Assembly (NCBI RefSeq): GCF_001005825.1
Contig: NZ_LBHV01000004.1
Span: 124,001-188,000, forward strand
Reading direction: 5' to 3'
DNA from: Rhizobium sp. LC145
Lineage (GTDB): Bacteria > Pseudomonadota > Alphaproteobacteria > Rhizobiales > Rhizobiaceae
Length of the DNA: 64,000 nt
Numbering within the stretch: the first letter of the stretch is position 1; every line of letters begins with the position of its first letter. A program made the position numbers and the translations under genes. The notes under the pieces were generated by a model. The model was not told the DNA's origin. It did no database searches and was given only the letters and a program-made list of their open reading frames with translations. Positions 43,512 to 51,974 of this stretch are shown in pieces.

Positions 43512-43865
43512 TCAATCTTTCTTCTTCCATGAGAAAGCTGAGGTCGGCTCGTACAGCCAATAATAGTTCTGCACCATTTGGCGGGTGCGCCGCATGCGGA
43601 AACCGGCACTCGAAAAGACGAGCAGAAGCACCACGTCGATGATGTAGTAGAACGGGCTGATGAACGGGCCCTGGAACAGCGCATAGTGCATGAAGCGCAT
43701 CACCATGCCGAGCAGCAGTGTATAGAGCACCACGGTCGAATAACCGCTCCAGCCCTCGGCCACCGCCTTGCCGGTGCGCCAGGCGGTCCAGAAGCCGATC
43801 AGCATCACCAGGAAACGCAGAATGTAGCGAACGCCGGTATCGCTCTCGAAGAAAAGCCCTTGCAT
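43512..43865 (-). CDS. Small membrane protein of the liv operon (DUF6867-like)
   Basis: A 117-residue protein with three hydrophobic helices (LRFLVMLIGFWTAWRTG, VVLYTLLLGMVMRFMHYAL, YYIIDVVLLLVFSSAGFR) and a basic, aromatic C-terminus (MVQNYYWLYEPTSAFSWKKKD). It lies 24 bp after livF and before livJ. Small proteins of this kind accompany liv clusters in Hyphomicrobiales and match, as far as I recall, the DUF6867 description. The function is unknown; the position suggests a subunit or stabiliser of the transporter. Confidence 0.75.
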   Translation of the reverse strand: MQGLFFESDTGVRYILRFLVMLIGFWTAWRTGKAVAEGWSGYSTVVLYTLLLGMVMRFMHYALFQGPFISPFYYIIDVVLLLVFSSAGFRMRRTRQMVQNYYWLYEPTSAFSWKKKD

Positions 43866-43889
43866 GTCAAACTCTCCCTCTCGCCGTTC

Positions 43890-44618
43890 TCAATGCCGTC
43901 CGCCTTCGAGATAGGCGGCGCGCACTTCCGGATTGGCAAGCAGTTCCTTGCCGGTGCCCGCCATCGTCACTTTGCCGTTGACCATGACATAGCCCCTGTC
44001 GGAGAGCTTCAGCGCGGCGAAGGCATTCTGCTCGACGAGGAAGACAGTCAGCCCCTCCTCCTGGTTGAGCTTCTTGATTGCCGCGAAAATGCTCTTGACG
44101 ATCAGCGGGGCCAGACCCAGCGAAGGTTCGTCGAGAAGCAGGAGCTTGGGTCTCGCCATCAGGGCGCGGCCGATCGAGAGCATCTGCTGCTCGCCGCCCG
44201 AAAGCGTGCCGCCGCGCTGGCTCTGGCGTTCCTTCAGACGCGGGAAGAGCGTGAAGATCTTCTCCACGTCTTCCTTGAAGTATTTCAGATTATCGAGACC
44301 CGCGCCCATCTGCAGGTTTTCCAGAACGGTCATGCGCGGGAAGATGCGCCGGCCCTCCGGGGATTGGGATATGCGCCGGCGCGCGATCAGATGCGTCGGC
44401 TGGCGGGTGATATCCTCGCCGTCGAAGATGACCGAGCCGCTGCGCGCCTGCGGGCTGCCGCAGATGGTCATCATCAGGGTCGACTTGCCGGCGCCGTTCG
44501 CGCCGATCAGGCTGACGATCTCGCCCCTGTTGACCTCGACATCGACGCCCGCGAGCGCGCGGATATTGCCGTAATAGGTTTCGACGCCCTGGACTTTCAG
44601 AAGGGGTTCGCCGGCCAT
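43890..44618 (-). CDS. livF: Branched-chain amino-acid ABC ATPase LivF
   Basis: A 242-residue ATPase. VETYYGNIRALAGVDVEVNRGEIV is the typical opening; Walker A is GANGAGKSTLMMTICG, signature LSGGEQQMLSIGRALM, Walker B LLLLDEPSLGLAP and H-loop FLVEQNAFAAL. It ends NPEVRAAYLEGGRH. The start shares one base with the livG stop (TGATG), indicating coupled translation. It powers LivHM-mediated uptake together with LivG. Confidence 0.93.
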   Translation of the reverse strand: MAGEPLLKVQGVETYYGNIRALAGVDVEVNRGEIVSLIGANGAGKSTLMMTICGSPQARSGSVIFDGEDITRQPTHLIARRRISQSPEGRRIFPRMTVLENLQMGAGLDNLKYFKEDVEKIFTLFPRLKERQSQRGGTLSGGEQQMLSIGRALMARPKLLLLDEPSLGLAPLIVKSIFAAIKKLNQEEGLTVFLVEQNAFAALKLSDRGYVMVNGKVTMAGTGKELLANPEVRAAYLEGGRH

Positions 44619-45508
44619 CAGTTCGCCCCTCCGTCGAGTTCTTCCGCAATCACCTCTTCCACCTCGTCATCCTCGACGCCGAGATAGGCGGCGATCACCT
44701 TCGGGTCGTTCTTCACCTCGTCCGGAGTGCCGTCCGATATCTTCTGGCCGTATTCCAGCACCACTACGTGGTCGGAGATTTCCATGACCACCGACATGTC
44801 GTGCTCGATGAGCAGGATCGAGACGCCCTCGTCGCGGATCGAATGCAGCAGCGTGTTGAGGGCAGCCGATTCGCGTGGATTGAGGCCGGCTGCCGGCTCG
44901 TCCAGGCAGAGAAGCTCGGGGCCGGTGCACATGGCGCGGGCGATTTCCAGCCGTCGCTGGGCGCCGTAGGGCAGATCGCCGGCCGGATCGTCGGCTCTGT
45001 CGATCAATTCGGCCTTTTCCAGCCAGTACCTGGCCTTCTCGATCGCCGCCTTGGAAGCGTTTTTGTAGGCCGGAAGGCCGAGCAGCCCGAGGATCGTGTA
45101 GCCCGAAGCCTTCATCAGCGCGTTGTGCTGCGCCACCAGCAGGTTTTCCAGAACCGTAAGACCGGAAAACAGCCTGATGTTCTGGAAGGTTCGCGCCACC
45201 TTGGCGATCTTGGTGATTTCGAAATCCCGCAGCCGCTCCAGGAGGTGCGAGACGCCGTCCCTCTGGATGAGAGTGACCATGCCCATGGTCGGCTTGTAAA
45301 AGCCGGTGATGCAGTTGAAGACGGTCGTCTTGCCGGCGCCGTTGGGACCGATCAGCGCGGTGATCTCGCCGCGCCGCGCTTCGAACGAGAAGTCGTTGAT
45401 GGCCATCAGGCCGCCGAACTTCATCGACAGATGCTCGACCTTAAGGATGGTATCGCCAGTCATCGTGGAAGTCATCGTATTCGTCTGGGTATCCACTTGG
45501 GGGGTCAT
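44618..45508 (-). CDS. livG: Branched-chain amino-acid ABC ATPase LivG
   Basis: A 296-residue ATPase. Walker A is GPNGAGKTTVFNCITGFYKP, signature LPYGAQRRLEIARAMCT, Walker B LLCLDEPAAGLNP and H-loop LLIEHDMSVVME. A somewhat longer acidic C-terminus (EDDEVEEVIAEELDGGAN) is present. An in-frame ATG after the N-terminal Thr-rich stretch is an alternative start. The chosen start shares one base with the livM stop. Confidence 0.93.
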   Translation of the reverse strand: MTPQVDTQTNTMTSTMTGDTILKVEHLSMKFGGLMAINDFSFEARRGEITALIGPNGAGKTTVFNCITGFYKPTMGMVTLIQRDGVSHLLERLRDFEITKIAKVARTFQNIRLFSGLTVLENLLVAQHNALMKASGYTILGLLGLPAYKNASKAAIEKARYWLEKAELIDRADDPAGDLPYGAQRRLEIARAMCTGPELLCLDEPAAGLNPRESAALNTLLHSIRDEGVSILLIEHDMSVVMEISDHVVVLEYGQKISDGTPDEVKNDPKVIAAYLGVEDDEVEEVIAEELDGGAN

Positions 45509-46896
45509 CAGCCGTGACCCTCCTTGGTGAAGCTGCCGGCAATGGCCTTTCGTTCCTTGAGGAAGGCCGTCGGTTCTCTACTGCCGACGAAGCCGCGAGG
45601 CTTGAACAGCATCACGATGATCATCGCCAGACCGAAGAGCAGCATGCGGTAGAGCTCGGGCGTGAAGTCAGGCCCGAAGACGAGCTTCAGGAACGACATT
45701 TCGCGCAGCAGTTCCGTGCCACCGACCATGACCACCGCGGCGATCGCGATGCCGGTGAGAGAGCCCATTCCACCGAGGACGACGATCGCCAGGATGACGG
45801 CCGATTCCAGGAAGACGAAGCTTTCCGGCGAGACGAAGCCCTGGCGCGTGGCGAAGAAGGAGCCCGCGAAGCCGCCGAACATGGCGCCGATCGCAAAGGC
45901 CGTCAGCTTGGTCGTCACCGTATTGATGCCGAGCGAACGGCAGGCGATCTCGTCTTCCCGCAGCGCTTCCCATGCGCGGCCGATCGGCATCCGGCGCAGC
46001 CGGATCGTCACATAGGCCGTCAGCAGGCAGAGTGCCAGGATCACGTAGAAAAGGAAGATCTTGTAATAGGCCGACGACATCGGCAGACCGAAGGCTTTGG
46101 TGAAGTTGTTGGCCGCCCCGACATCGAAGGACCAGATGCCGAAGACGCTGGCCTTCGGGATGCCGGAAATGCCGAACGTGCCCTTGGTCACGTCCGTCCA
46201 GTTGATGAGCACGAGACGGATGATCTCACCGAAGGCGAGAGTCACGATCGCAAGGTAATCGCCCCGGAGCCTCAGAACCGGAAAGCCAAGGATGATGCCC
46301 CACATGGCCGACAGGATGCCGGCGAGCGGCAGGAGTATCCAGAACGACAGGCCGAAATGCTCCGACAGCAGCGCGTAGGAATAGGCGCCGACCGCGTAGA
46401 AGGCCACGTAGCCGAGGTCCAGCAGGCCGGCGAGGCCGACCACGATGTTCAGCCCCCAGGCGAGCATCACATAGATGAGGATCTGGATGCCGAAATTGTC
46501 GACATATTTCAGCGACCCTTGAGTTCCGGCGAGCATGACAGCTGCGACCGGATAGAGCACGAGACCGACGAGCGCGATCTTGAGGAAGTGCTGGCGGAAG
46601 AACCCCTTTTCCTCGGAGATTTCCAGGACCCCGCTCTTCGCCTTGGCGAGCTTGCGGCGGTCGATATGCGGCTTGATGAAGCCGACCACCAGGAAGCGGC
46701 CGATCGCAGCGACCGCGACGAAGATCGCGAGCAGTCCCCAGCGGGTGCGCCACACCAGCGCGTTGCTGATGTCCTGGTAGGTCTCGATGCCGACGAACAG
46801 GATGAACATGCCGAGTGCGAGAAGGCCGGCGAAGATGCCTTCCTTGACGGCCTTGGCCATCAGGCCGGGGGTTCCGGTTTCGGGAGAATTCGTCAT
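45508..46896 (-). CDS. livM: Branched-chain amino-acid ABC permease LivM
   Basis: About 462 residues. An N-terminal extension with helices (AGLLALGMFILFVGIETY and LLAIFVAVAAIGRFLVVGF) precedes the standard permease core, which starts around YVMLAWGLNIVVGLAGLLDLGYVAFYAVGAYSYA. The coupling region is RLRRMPIGRAWEALREDEIACRSLG and GAMFGGFAGSFFATRQGFVSPESF. The start at 46896 follows GGAGAAAG and lies 1 bp after the livH stop. The extended N-terminus is common in proteobacterial LivM. Confidence 0.92.
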   Translation of the reverse strand: MTNSPETGTPGLMAKAVKEGIFAGLLALGMFILFVGIETYQDISNALVWRTRWGLLAIFVAVAAIGRFLVVGFIKPHIDRRKLAKAKSGVLEISEEKGFFRQHFLKIALVGLVLYPVAAVMLAGTQGSLKYVDNFGIQILIYVMLAWGLNIVVGLAGLLDLGYVAFYAVGAYSYALLSEHFGLSFWILLPLAGILSAMWGIILGFPVLRLRGDYLAIVTLAFGEIIRLVLINWTDVTKGTFGISGIPKASVFGIWSFDVGAANNFTKAFGLPMSSAYYKIFLFYVILALCLLTAYVTIRLRRMPIGRAWEALREDEIACRSLGINTVTTKLTAFAIGAMFGGFAGSFFATRQGFVSPESFVFLESAVILAIVVLGGMGSLTGIAIAAVVMVGGTELLREMSFLKLVFGPDFTPELYRMLLFGLAMIIVMLFKPRGFVGSREPTAFLKERKAIAGSFTKEGHG

Positions 46897-46897
46897 G

Positions 46898-47800
46898 TCA
46901 GACTTTCTCCACTTCCGGACGGCCAAGAATGCCGGTCGGCTTGAAGATCAGCACGAAGGCGAGGATGGCGAAGGTCGCGACGTCCTTGTAGGCGATGGTG
47001 AAATAGGCCGACCACAGGGACTCGATGAGGCCGATCAGCAGCCCGCCGAGAACGGCGCCCGGAAGCGAGCCGATGCCGCCGAGGACGGCCGCAGTAAAGG
47101 CCTTGACGCCCGGAATGAATCCGTCGTTGAACGAGGCCACCCCGTAATACATGAGGTACATGGTGCCGGCCACGGCTGCGAGCGCCGCACCCATGATGAA
47201 GGTGATGGAGATTGTCCGGTCGACATCCACGCCGAGCAGCGCCGCCATCTTGCGGTCCTGCTCGGTCGCCCGCTGGGCACGTCCCAGCGGCGTCTTGTTG
47301 ACGATGTACCAGAAGGCGGCGAGCAGCACGACCGTCAGCAGGACGATGATGATCTGCTTCAGCGAAATGGTGATCGCGCCGAAATGATAGGTATCGCTGA
47401 CGAGCTGCGGGATCGGCTTGTTGCGCGGTCCCTGCGTCACCTGGATGAAGTTCGACAGCACGATCGACATGCCGATGGCGGTGATCAGCGGCGCCAGCCG
47501 GAACGAACCGCGCAGCGGCCGATAGGCGACCCGCTCGATCGTCCAGTTCCAGAGCCCTGTCATCAACATACCTACGACCAGCATTACCAGAAGCAGTAAC
47601 GCCACCGGAATGCCCGCGAAGAAGGATGTCAGGATCAGGAAGATGATGAGAGCGGCGAAACCGCCAAGCATGAAAATATCGCCATGGGCGAAGTTGATCA
47701 TACCGATAATGCCATAAACCATCGTATAACCGATGGCGACAAGGCCGTAGATGGACCCAAGAGTCAGCCCATTAATGAGCTGCTGGATAAAATACTCCAT
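46898..47800 (-). CDS. livH: Branched-chain amino-acid ABC permease LivH
   Basis: A 300-residue permease with about eight helices. Typical motifs are QQLINGLTLGSIYGLVAIGYTMVYGIIGMINFAHGD at the start, RVAYRPLRGSFRLAPLITAIGMSI, DVDRTISITFIMGAALAAVAG (the coupling region), and AFTAAVLGGIGSLPGAVLGGLLIGLIE. It is the first gene of the liv unit; the promoter should lie in the 515-bp gap to the right. Confidence 0.93.
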   Translation of the reverse strand: MEYFIQQLINGLTLGSIYGLVAIGYTMVYGIIGMINFAHGDIFMLGGFAALIIFLILTSFFAGIPVALLLLVMLVVGMLMTGLWNWTIERVAYRPLRGSFRLAPLITAIGMSIVLSNFIQVTQGPRNKPIPQLVSDTYHFGAITISLKQIIIVLLTVVLLAAFWYIVNKTPLGRAQRATEQDRKMAALLGVDVDRTISITFIMGAALAAVAGTMYLMYYGVASFNDGFIPGVKAFTAAVLGGIGSLPGAVLGGLLIGLIESLWSAYFTIAYKDVATFAILAFVLIFKPTGILGRPEVEKV

Positions 47801-48315
47801 ATAGATTCCCCCGGATGCGATTCCCTGAAGGGTTGCATCTCTTTGTTCTTTGTCCCAAGCGGGTACTTAAGCTCAGGGCGGATTCCATACCGGTTTCAAA
47901 AGAAATGTGAAGACAAAAAGCCGAGAGTCGGCCGGAAATGAGCCGGTTCTTAACAATGTGACGTCGAAAAGATCAGGAATTTCAAAAATTCAGCGTTCCT
48001 TGTCCAAAAATTAGCCGCAGAAGGCGATCCGCGAAACGGAATATCGGGCTCCCGTGGCGATCGACGCCCAACAGCCCCGGCAGCGGCTCCCGAAAGCCTC
48101 CCGCGGCGCAATAAAAGCGCTGCTTCCGTCCCTCCAGCCGCATGGAAACTCCAAGAGAGCCTTCGCCGAACTTCCGAAGATTGCGGAGCATCTCGCCTCG
48201 CGGACCGGGGATGAAAATGCCGCCCGGCCTAACCTCTCCAATGGCTTAGCTTGCTCCGCCTCCCCGCCCTCGCCCGCTGGAATAGAATTGCTCCGATCGA
48301 ACCGGGAGCAGAACC
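47801..48315. other. 515-bp gap between livH and the DUF2793 gene
   Basis: This region must hold the livH promoter and the upstream region of the DUF2793 gene. I see no repeat, RNA gene or strong terminator. A small minus-strand frame at 47982-48191 is listed separately. A plus-strand frame at 48054-48389 runs into the next gene out of frame and has no family resemblance. CTTAACAATGTGACGTCG near 47948 is AT-rich but not a recognised site. Confidence 0.5.
47982..48191 (-). CDS. Possible small hypothetical protein
   Basis: A 69-residue frame with a GAGG ribosome site spaced well before its ATG. The product has a basic N-terminal half (LRNLRKFGEGSLGVSMRLEGRKQRFY) and a C-terminal FRFADRLLRLIFGQGTLNF stretch. 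I do not recognise a family. It reads in the same direction as the liv genes, 181 bp upstream of livH. It could be a spurious frame in GC-rich DNA. Confidence 0.3.
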   Translation of the reverse strand: MLRNLRKFGEGSLGVSMRLEGRKQRFYCAAGGFREPLPGLLGVDRHGSPIFRFADRLLRLIFGQGTLNF

Positions 48316-49341
48316 ATGGCGGATACCACGACGAATCTCGAAATGCCCTTCATCCTGCCGGCGCAGGCGCAGAAGCATGTCACCCATAACGAGGCGCTGC
48401 TGCGGCTCGATGCTATCGTGCATCTGACGATCGCCGCAGAACTCGCCGCTCCGCCCGAGGAACCCGCCGATGGCGCCTGCTATCTGGTCGCCGCACCCGC
48501 AAGCGGCCCATGGGCGGGCAAGGAGGGACAGATTGCCGCCCGGCAGGACGACGCCTGGAATTTCATGCCGCCGCGCGAGGGATGGCGGGCTTGGTTCACG
48601 TCCTCCGAGACATTCAGGATCTTCTCCGGCGGCTCATGGCGAGACCTTTCCGCCGGCATCGAAGGGCTTGAGCAGCTCGGCATCAACGCGGCGCCCGATG
48701 CCACCAACAGGCTGGCGCTTTCCTCGCCGGCGAGCCTCTTCAATCACGCCGGCAATGGCCATCAGGTCAAGATCAACAAGGCAGCGGCAGGCGACACCGC
48801 CTCCCTTCTTTTCCAGACCAACTGGACGGGACATGCGGAAATGGGACTGGCGGGCGACAATGCCTTCTCGATCAAGGTGAGCGACGGCACCGCCTGGAGG
48901 ACCGGCCTTGCGGTTTCCGAGGCCGGCCACGTTTCCAGACCGAATCAACCGACGGTCCGCGCCAGTCGCGCGGGGACGAGTTTTTCTCCGACCGCCGGCC
49001 AGGAGAGCGGTTTCACGGTGCTGACGCTCAACCAGGGAGGGTTTGCTCTGGGGGCGGCAGCGGCCGGCGGCGGCAATCGCCTGATCGTTCCGGCAACCGG
49101 CCTTTATCTCGTCGCCCTCAATGTGGCGGTACTCACCTCTTCCGACCACACGACCAGCCTGCTTCTGAACGGTTCGCAAGTCCTCCTTTCGCTGAGCGGC
49201 GCGAGCGGCGGCGCTCAGGCGCAATCCGGCACGGGAATTTTTGCGCTCGCCGCCGGCGATTATCTGACGCTTCGGCACGCGGGAACCGCGCAACTGGAAC
49301 TCGGACCGGGAAAAACGGAGCTTTCGCTGGCGATGGCCTGA
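48316..49341 (+). CDS. DUF2793 domain protein (phage/GTA-type fibre-like)
   Basis: A 341-residue protein. The N-terminal DUF2793 region (residues about 5-110) has TTNLEMPFILPAQAQKHVTHNEALLRLDAIVHL, DGACYLVAAPASGPWAGKEGQIA and WNFMPPREGWRAW, the standard family pattern. The C-terminal 130 residues are beta-rich and C1q-like (SGFTVLTLNQGG, TGLYLVALNVAVLT, YLTLRHAGTAQLELG). DUF2793 proteins occur in phage and gene-transfer-agent structural clusters. Here the gene stands alone with no other phage genes, next to cell-cycle regulators. It may be a domesticated attachment protein. Confidence 0.82.
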   Translation: MADTTTNLEMPFILPAQAQKHVTHNEALLRLDAIVHLTIAAELAAPPEEPADGACYLVAAPASGPWAGKEGQIAARQDDAWNFMPPREGWRAWFTSSETFRIFSGGSWRDLSAGIEGLEQLGINAAPDATNRLALSSPASLFNHAGNGHQVKINKAAAGDTASLLFQTNWTGHAEMGLAGDNAFSIKVSDGTAWRTGLAVSEAGHVSRPNQPTVRASRAGTSFSPTAGQESGFTVLTLNQGGFALGAAAAGGGNRLIVPATGLYLVALNVAVLTSSDHTTSLLLNGSQVLLSLSGASGGAQAQSGTGIFALAAGDYLTLRHAGTAQLELGPGKTELSLAMA

Positions 49342-49465
49342 AATTCGGACCGGCATTCGAAGCGGATTGCGGGACTGCGGCGGCATGCAACGCAGGCGGC
49401 AGTTTCAAAATGCGCTCTACTTCGGGACGATTATTTTCCCTCTAGGTAGAAAACGGCCATCACAT

Positions 49466-49480
49466 TTAGTCAAATCTTAA
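49466..49480 (+). promoter_or_regulatory. CtrA-box-like sequence upstream of sciP
   Basis: TTAG-TCAAATC-TTAA matches the CtrA consensus TTAA-N7-TTAA at seven of eight positions, 52 bp before the sciP start. Control of sciP by CtrA is known in Caulobacter; here it is inferred from this site alone. Confidence 0.45.
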
Positions 49481-49532
49481 AACTGCGGGCCTAGGCTGCC
49501 CGCCGTGGTCTTGTGTTTGTGTAGAGAGTCCC

Positions 49533-49808
49533 ATGACCGAAATGATCCGACCCCGAGTAAAATATGTCATCGGCCCCGATGGCAGCCCGTTGACCATTGC
49601 CGATCTTCCGCCGGCCAATACGCGCCGCTGGGTTATCCGGCGAAAGGCCGAAGTGGTTGCAGCGGTTCGCGGTGGCCTGTTGAGCTTGGAAGAAGCCTGC
49701 GAGCGTTACACGCTCACCGTCGAGGAATTCCTCTCCTGGCAATCATCCATCAACGACCATGGCCTTGCCGGCCTCAGAACGACGCGCATCCAGCAATATC
49801 GCCACTAG
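49533..49808 (+). CDS. sciP: CtrA inhibitor SciP (DUF1153)
   Basis: A 91-residue HTH protein with the strongly conserved sequence PRVKYVIGPDGSPLTIADLPP, followed by RWVIRRKAEVVAAVRGGLLSLEEACERY and LTVEEFLSWQ. In Caulobacter, SciP binds CtrA and blocks activation of CtrA-dependent promoters in G1 phase. The presence of ctrA 1.3 kb downstream supports the same role. The start at 49533 is close to the DUF1153 N-terminus. It is followed by a clear intrinsic terminator, so it is a monocistronic unit. Confidence 0.93.
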   Translation: MTEMIRPRVKYVIGPDGSPLTIADLPPANTRRWVIRRKAEVVAAVRGGLLSLEEACERYTLTVEEFLSWQSSINDHGLAGLRTTRIQQYRH

Positions 49809-49834
49809 CCGCGATATCAGCGCCAACGATTTGA

Positions 49835-49867
49835 AAAGGTGCCGTTTGCCAATGCAACGGCACCTTT
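49835..49867 (+). terminator. Intrinsic terminator after sciP
   Basis: AAAGGTGCCGTT, a 9-base loop, AACGGCACCTTT: a perfect 12-bp stem followed by CGTTTTG. It lies 26 bp after the sciP stop. Confidence 0.85.
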
Positions 49868-49974
49868 CGTTTTGCCGACCGTTCCGCTTCCATTGACATA
49901 GCGTCCGCCCTCCCGGCTATTCCCCCGGGACTCGCCCTCTGCTTAGATCGGCGCAGAAACAGGAGCAGACACGA

Positions 49975-50256
49975 ATGGATATCAGGAACGAAGAAAGCAA
50001 ATCGGGCGGGCGATATCTGGCCGTAATCGAAGGTCACGAGGGCGAGATGACCTATTCGCGAACCTCCCCCGAGCTCATCATCATCGATCACACCGGCGTT
50101 CCGGATGCTCTTCGCGGCAAGGGTGTCGGCCAGGCTCTGGCCGTTCATGCGGTGGAGGACGCGCGCCGCGGCGGCTGGAAGATCATTCCGCTCTGCCCCT
50201 TCTTCCGCGCGCAGGTCGAACGCCATCCCGAATGGCGCGACGTCATCAAAGGCTGA
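49975..50256 (+). CDS. Small GNAT-family N-acetyltransferase (YidJ-like)
   Basis: A 93-residue minimal GNAT fold. AVIEGHEGEMTYSRTSPELIIIDHTGVPDALRGKGVGQALAVHAVEDARRGGWKIIPLCPFF contains the acetyl-CoA-binding (R/Q)GxGxG-like loop and the C-terminal CPFFRAQVERHPEW signature of the Acetyltransf_CG group. Such proteins are of unknown substrate. The gene lies between sciP and the convergent fliJ-like gene. Confidence 0.87.
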   Translation: MDIRNEESKSGGRYLAVIEGHEGEMTYSRTSPELIIIDHTGVPDALRGKGVGQALAVHAVEDARRGGWKIIPLCPFFRAQVERHPEWRDVIKG

Positions 50257-50359
50257 ATTAGGCTCGCCGAACAGGCCTGACGAACGCTGCGGGCAACGGA
50301 AAATGAAGCACGGGCCACCGGCCCGCCCCTCATGATAGCCCCGCAATTTCCGGCTTCGT

Positions 50360-50710
50360 TCAGGCGCGGACGCGCATCGTCCCGTCGCGTTCCTCCAGCG
50401 CCGAAGCCTTGGCAAATTCCGCCTGGGCTTCCTCGAGCGACATTTCGGCGCTCTCCTGCTGGGCTCTCAACTCGCGGATCGAGACCTGAAGATTATCCGC
50501 ACGCTGCCGGGCGGCCTTTGCAAAGGTCGGATAGGCGAAGTGATTCGGATCGGCGATGCCGGATTTCTTCTCTTCCAGAGTGATCTGGTGTTCGAGCTCC
50601 TTAGCCATCCGCTCGAATTCGGCCATCATCAGTTGCAACTGCTGCAACTGCCGGCGTTTTTCGTTAACCTGAAATTCCTTCAGGCGAACAAGGCTGTCAC
50701 GCGACTTCAT
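50360..50710 (-). CDS. fliJ: FliJ-like coiled-coil protein
   Basis: A 116-residue, almost wholly helical, charged protein. Heptad-rich sequence (SLVRLKEFQVNEKRRQLQQLQLMMAEFERMAKELEHQI) and a second coiled coil (SIRELRAQQESAEMSLEEAQAEF) match FliJ, the flagellar export chaperone-escort protein that links FliI ATPase to the export gate. The start at 50710 follows GGAG. It is divergent from ctrA. The similarity is of low-complexity type, so the FliJ name is likely but not certain. Confidence 0.72.
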   Translation of the reverse strand: MKSRDSLVRLKEFQVNEKRRQLQQLQLMMAEFERMAKELEHQITLEEKKSGIADPNHFAYPTFAKAARQRADNLQVSIRELRAQQESAEMSLEEAQAEFAKASALEERDGTMRVRA

Positions 50711-51132
50711 ACGCAATACTCCGTGGATAGCGAGACCCCGGCCCGTATACCCGGCGTGTTACACTCCGGGCCAAAAAACTTCCGCGACGTTAATAAAATC
50801 TAGGCCGCATTAACTTTTCATTTACGGGCATCATTAATGATAAGCCCGATCATTTAAGGGTAGGTAAATACCAAGGTCGATTTCGACGCGGCAATGTGCG
50901 AGTCGCTTGAATCAGTTAGCGGAGTTTCCTCATCCGCTAGTTCAAGTCTGGTGATGACCAATCCTCAAAAGAAAACAGGCTACTACTAATTTTGTTTAAT
51001 GAACTGATACACCTTGCCAGAGTGAATCAGAATTTGTTAACCATTTAGTGGCAGCTTCCAAATCAGGCACAGTCTGGATCCGTGACGCGTAGGGGGCCAA
51101 GATTTACCTAGGCGGCGGTAAAGGGGATAAAT
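50711..51132. promoter_or_regulatory. 422-bp fliJ-ctrA intergenic control region
   Basis: Contains GANTC (CcrM methylation) sites at 50900-50904, 50909-50913 and 51024-51028. A CtrA-box-like TTAA-CTTTTCA-TTTA lies at 50810-50824 (7 of 8 positions), and a TTAACCAT half-site at 51037-51044. The region is much AT-richer than the flanks. In Caulobacter the ctrA promoter is controlled by GANTC methylation and CtrA autoregulation, so the same logic is plausible. Transcription start sites cannot be placed from sequence alone. Confidence 0.65.
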
Positions 51133-51834
51133 ATGCGGGTTCTACTCATCGAAGATGACAGCGCGACAGCGCAGAGCATCGAGCTGATGCTGAAATCGGA
51201 AAGCTTCAACGTTTACACCACCGATCTCGGTGAAGAGGGCGTCGATCTCGGCAAACTCTACGACTACGACATCATTCTTCTCGACCTCAACCTGCCTGAC
51301 ATGTCGGGCTATGAAGTGCTCCGCACGCTGCGGCTCTCCAAGGTCAAGACGCCGATCCTCATCCTCTCCGGCATGGCGGGCATCGAGGACAAGGTTCGCG
51401 GCCTCGGTTTCGGCGCCGACGACTACATGACGAAGCCCTTCCACAAGGATGAGCTGGTCGCCCGCATCCATGCGATCGTCCGCCGTTCCAAGGGCCATGC
51501 CCAGTCGATCATCATCACCGGCGAACTGATCGTGAACCTCGACGCCAAAACCGTCGAAGTTGGCGGCCAGCGCGTTCACCTGACGGGCAAGGAATACCAG
51601 ATGCTGGAGCTGCTTTCGCTCCGCAAGGGCACCACGCTCACCAAGGAAATGTTCCTGAACCACCTTTACGGCGGCATGGACGAGCCGGAACTGAAGATCA
51701 TCGACGTCTTCATCTGCAAGCTGCGCAAGAAACTCGCCAATGCGGCCGGCGGCGCGAACTACATCGAAACCGTCTGGGGTCGCGGCTATGTGCTGCGCGA
51801 GCCGGATGGCGCCGAATACGCCGAAACAGCCTGA
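51133..51834 (+). CDS. ctrA: Cell-cycle response regulator CtrA
   Basis: A 233-residue OmpR-type regulator. The receiver has [21 protein letters not shown], phospho-acceptor Asp51 in [16 protein letters not shown], and [17 protein letters not shown]. The DNA-binding domain is nearly invariant in alphaproteobacteria: [54 protein letters not shown]. It is phosphorylated through the CckA-ChpT relay and controls cell division, DNA methylation and motility genes. The neighbours sciP, chpT and eipA belong to the same regulatory network. A terminator follows. Confidence 0.97.
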   Translation: MRVLLIEDDSATAQSIELMLKSESFNVYTTDLGEEGVDLGKLYDYDIILLDLNLPDMSGYEVLRTLRLSKVKTPILILSGMAGIEDKVRGLGFGADDYMTKPFHKDELVARIHAIVRRSKGHAQSIIITGELIVNLDAKTVEVGGQRVHLTGKEYQMLELLSLRKGTTLTKEMFLNHLYGGMDEPELKIIDVFICKLRKKLANAAGGANYIETVWGRGYVLREPDGAEYAETA

Positions 51835-51859
51835 AAACTGCGCCTTCCCCTTTTCGAAG

Positions 51860-51892
51860 CGCCTGTGCGAAAACCCTTCGCGCAGGCGTTTT
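51860..51892 (+). terminator. Intrinsic terminator after ctrA
   Basis: CGCCTGTGCGAA-AACCC-TTCGCGCAGGCG, with one G-T pair in a 12-bp stem, followed by TTTTGCTTT. It lies 25 bp after the ctrA stop. Confidence 0.85.
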
Positions 51893-51974
51893 GCTTTATG
51901 GATGCCCGCGCCATTCCGCGAGGAAGTCCTGAAACCGCGGCGCTGGCAGTCAGAAATGGCTGAAAATCTTTGGA

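Noticed and set aside
45514-46944. 476-residue plus-strand open frame opposite livM
   Set aside because: It is antisense to a clear permease gene, is rich in Arg, Asp, Glu and His as expected from the complement of hydrophobic codons, and resembles no family.
48054-48389. 111-residue plus-strand frame before and overlapping the DUF2793 gene
   Set aside because: It overlaps the start of a well-supported gene in another frame, has no ribosome site and no family resemblance.
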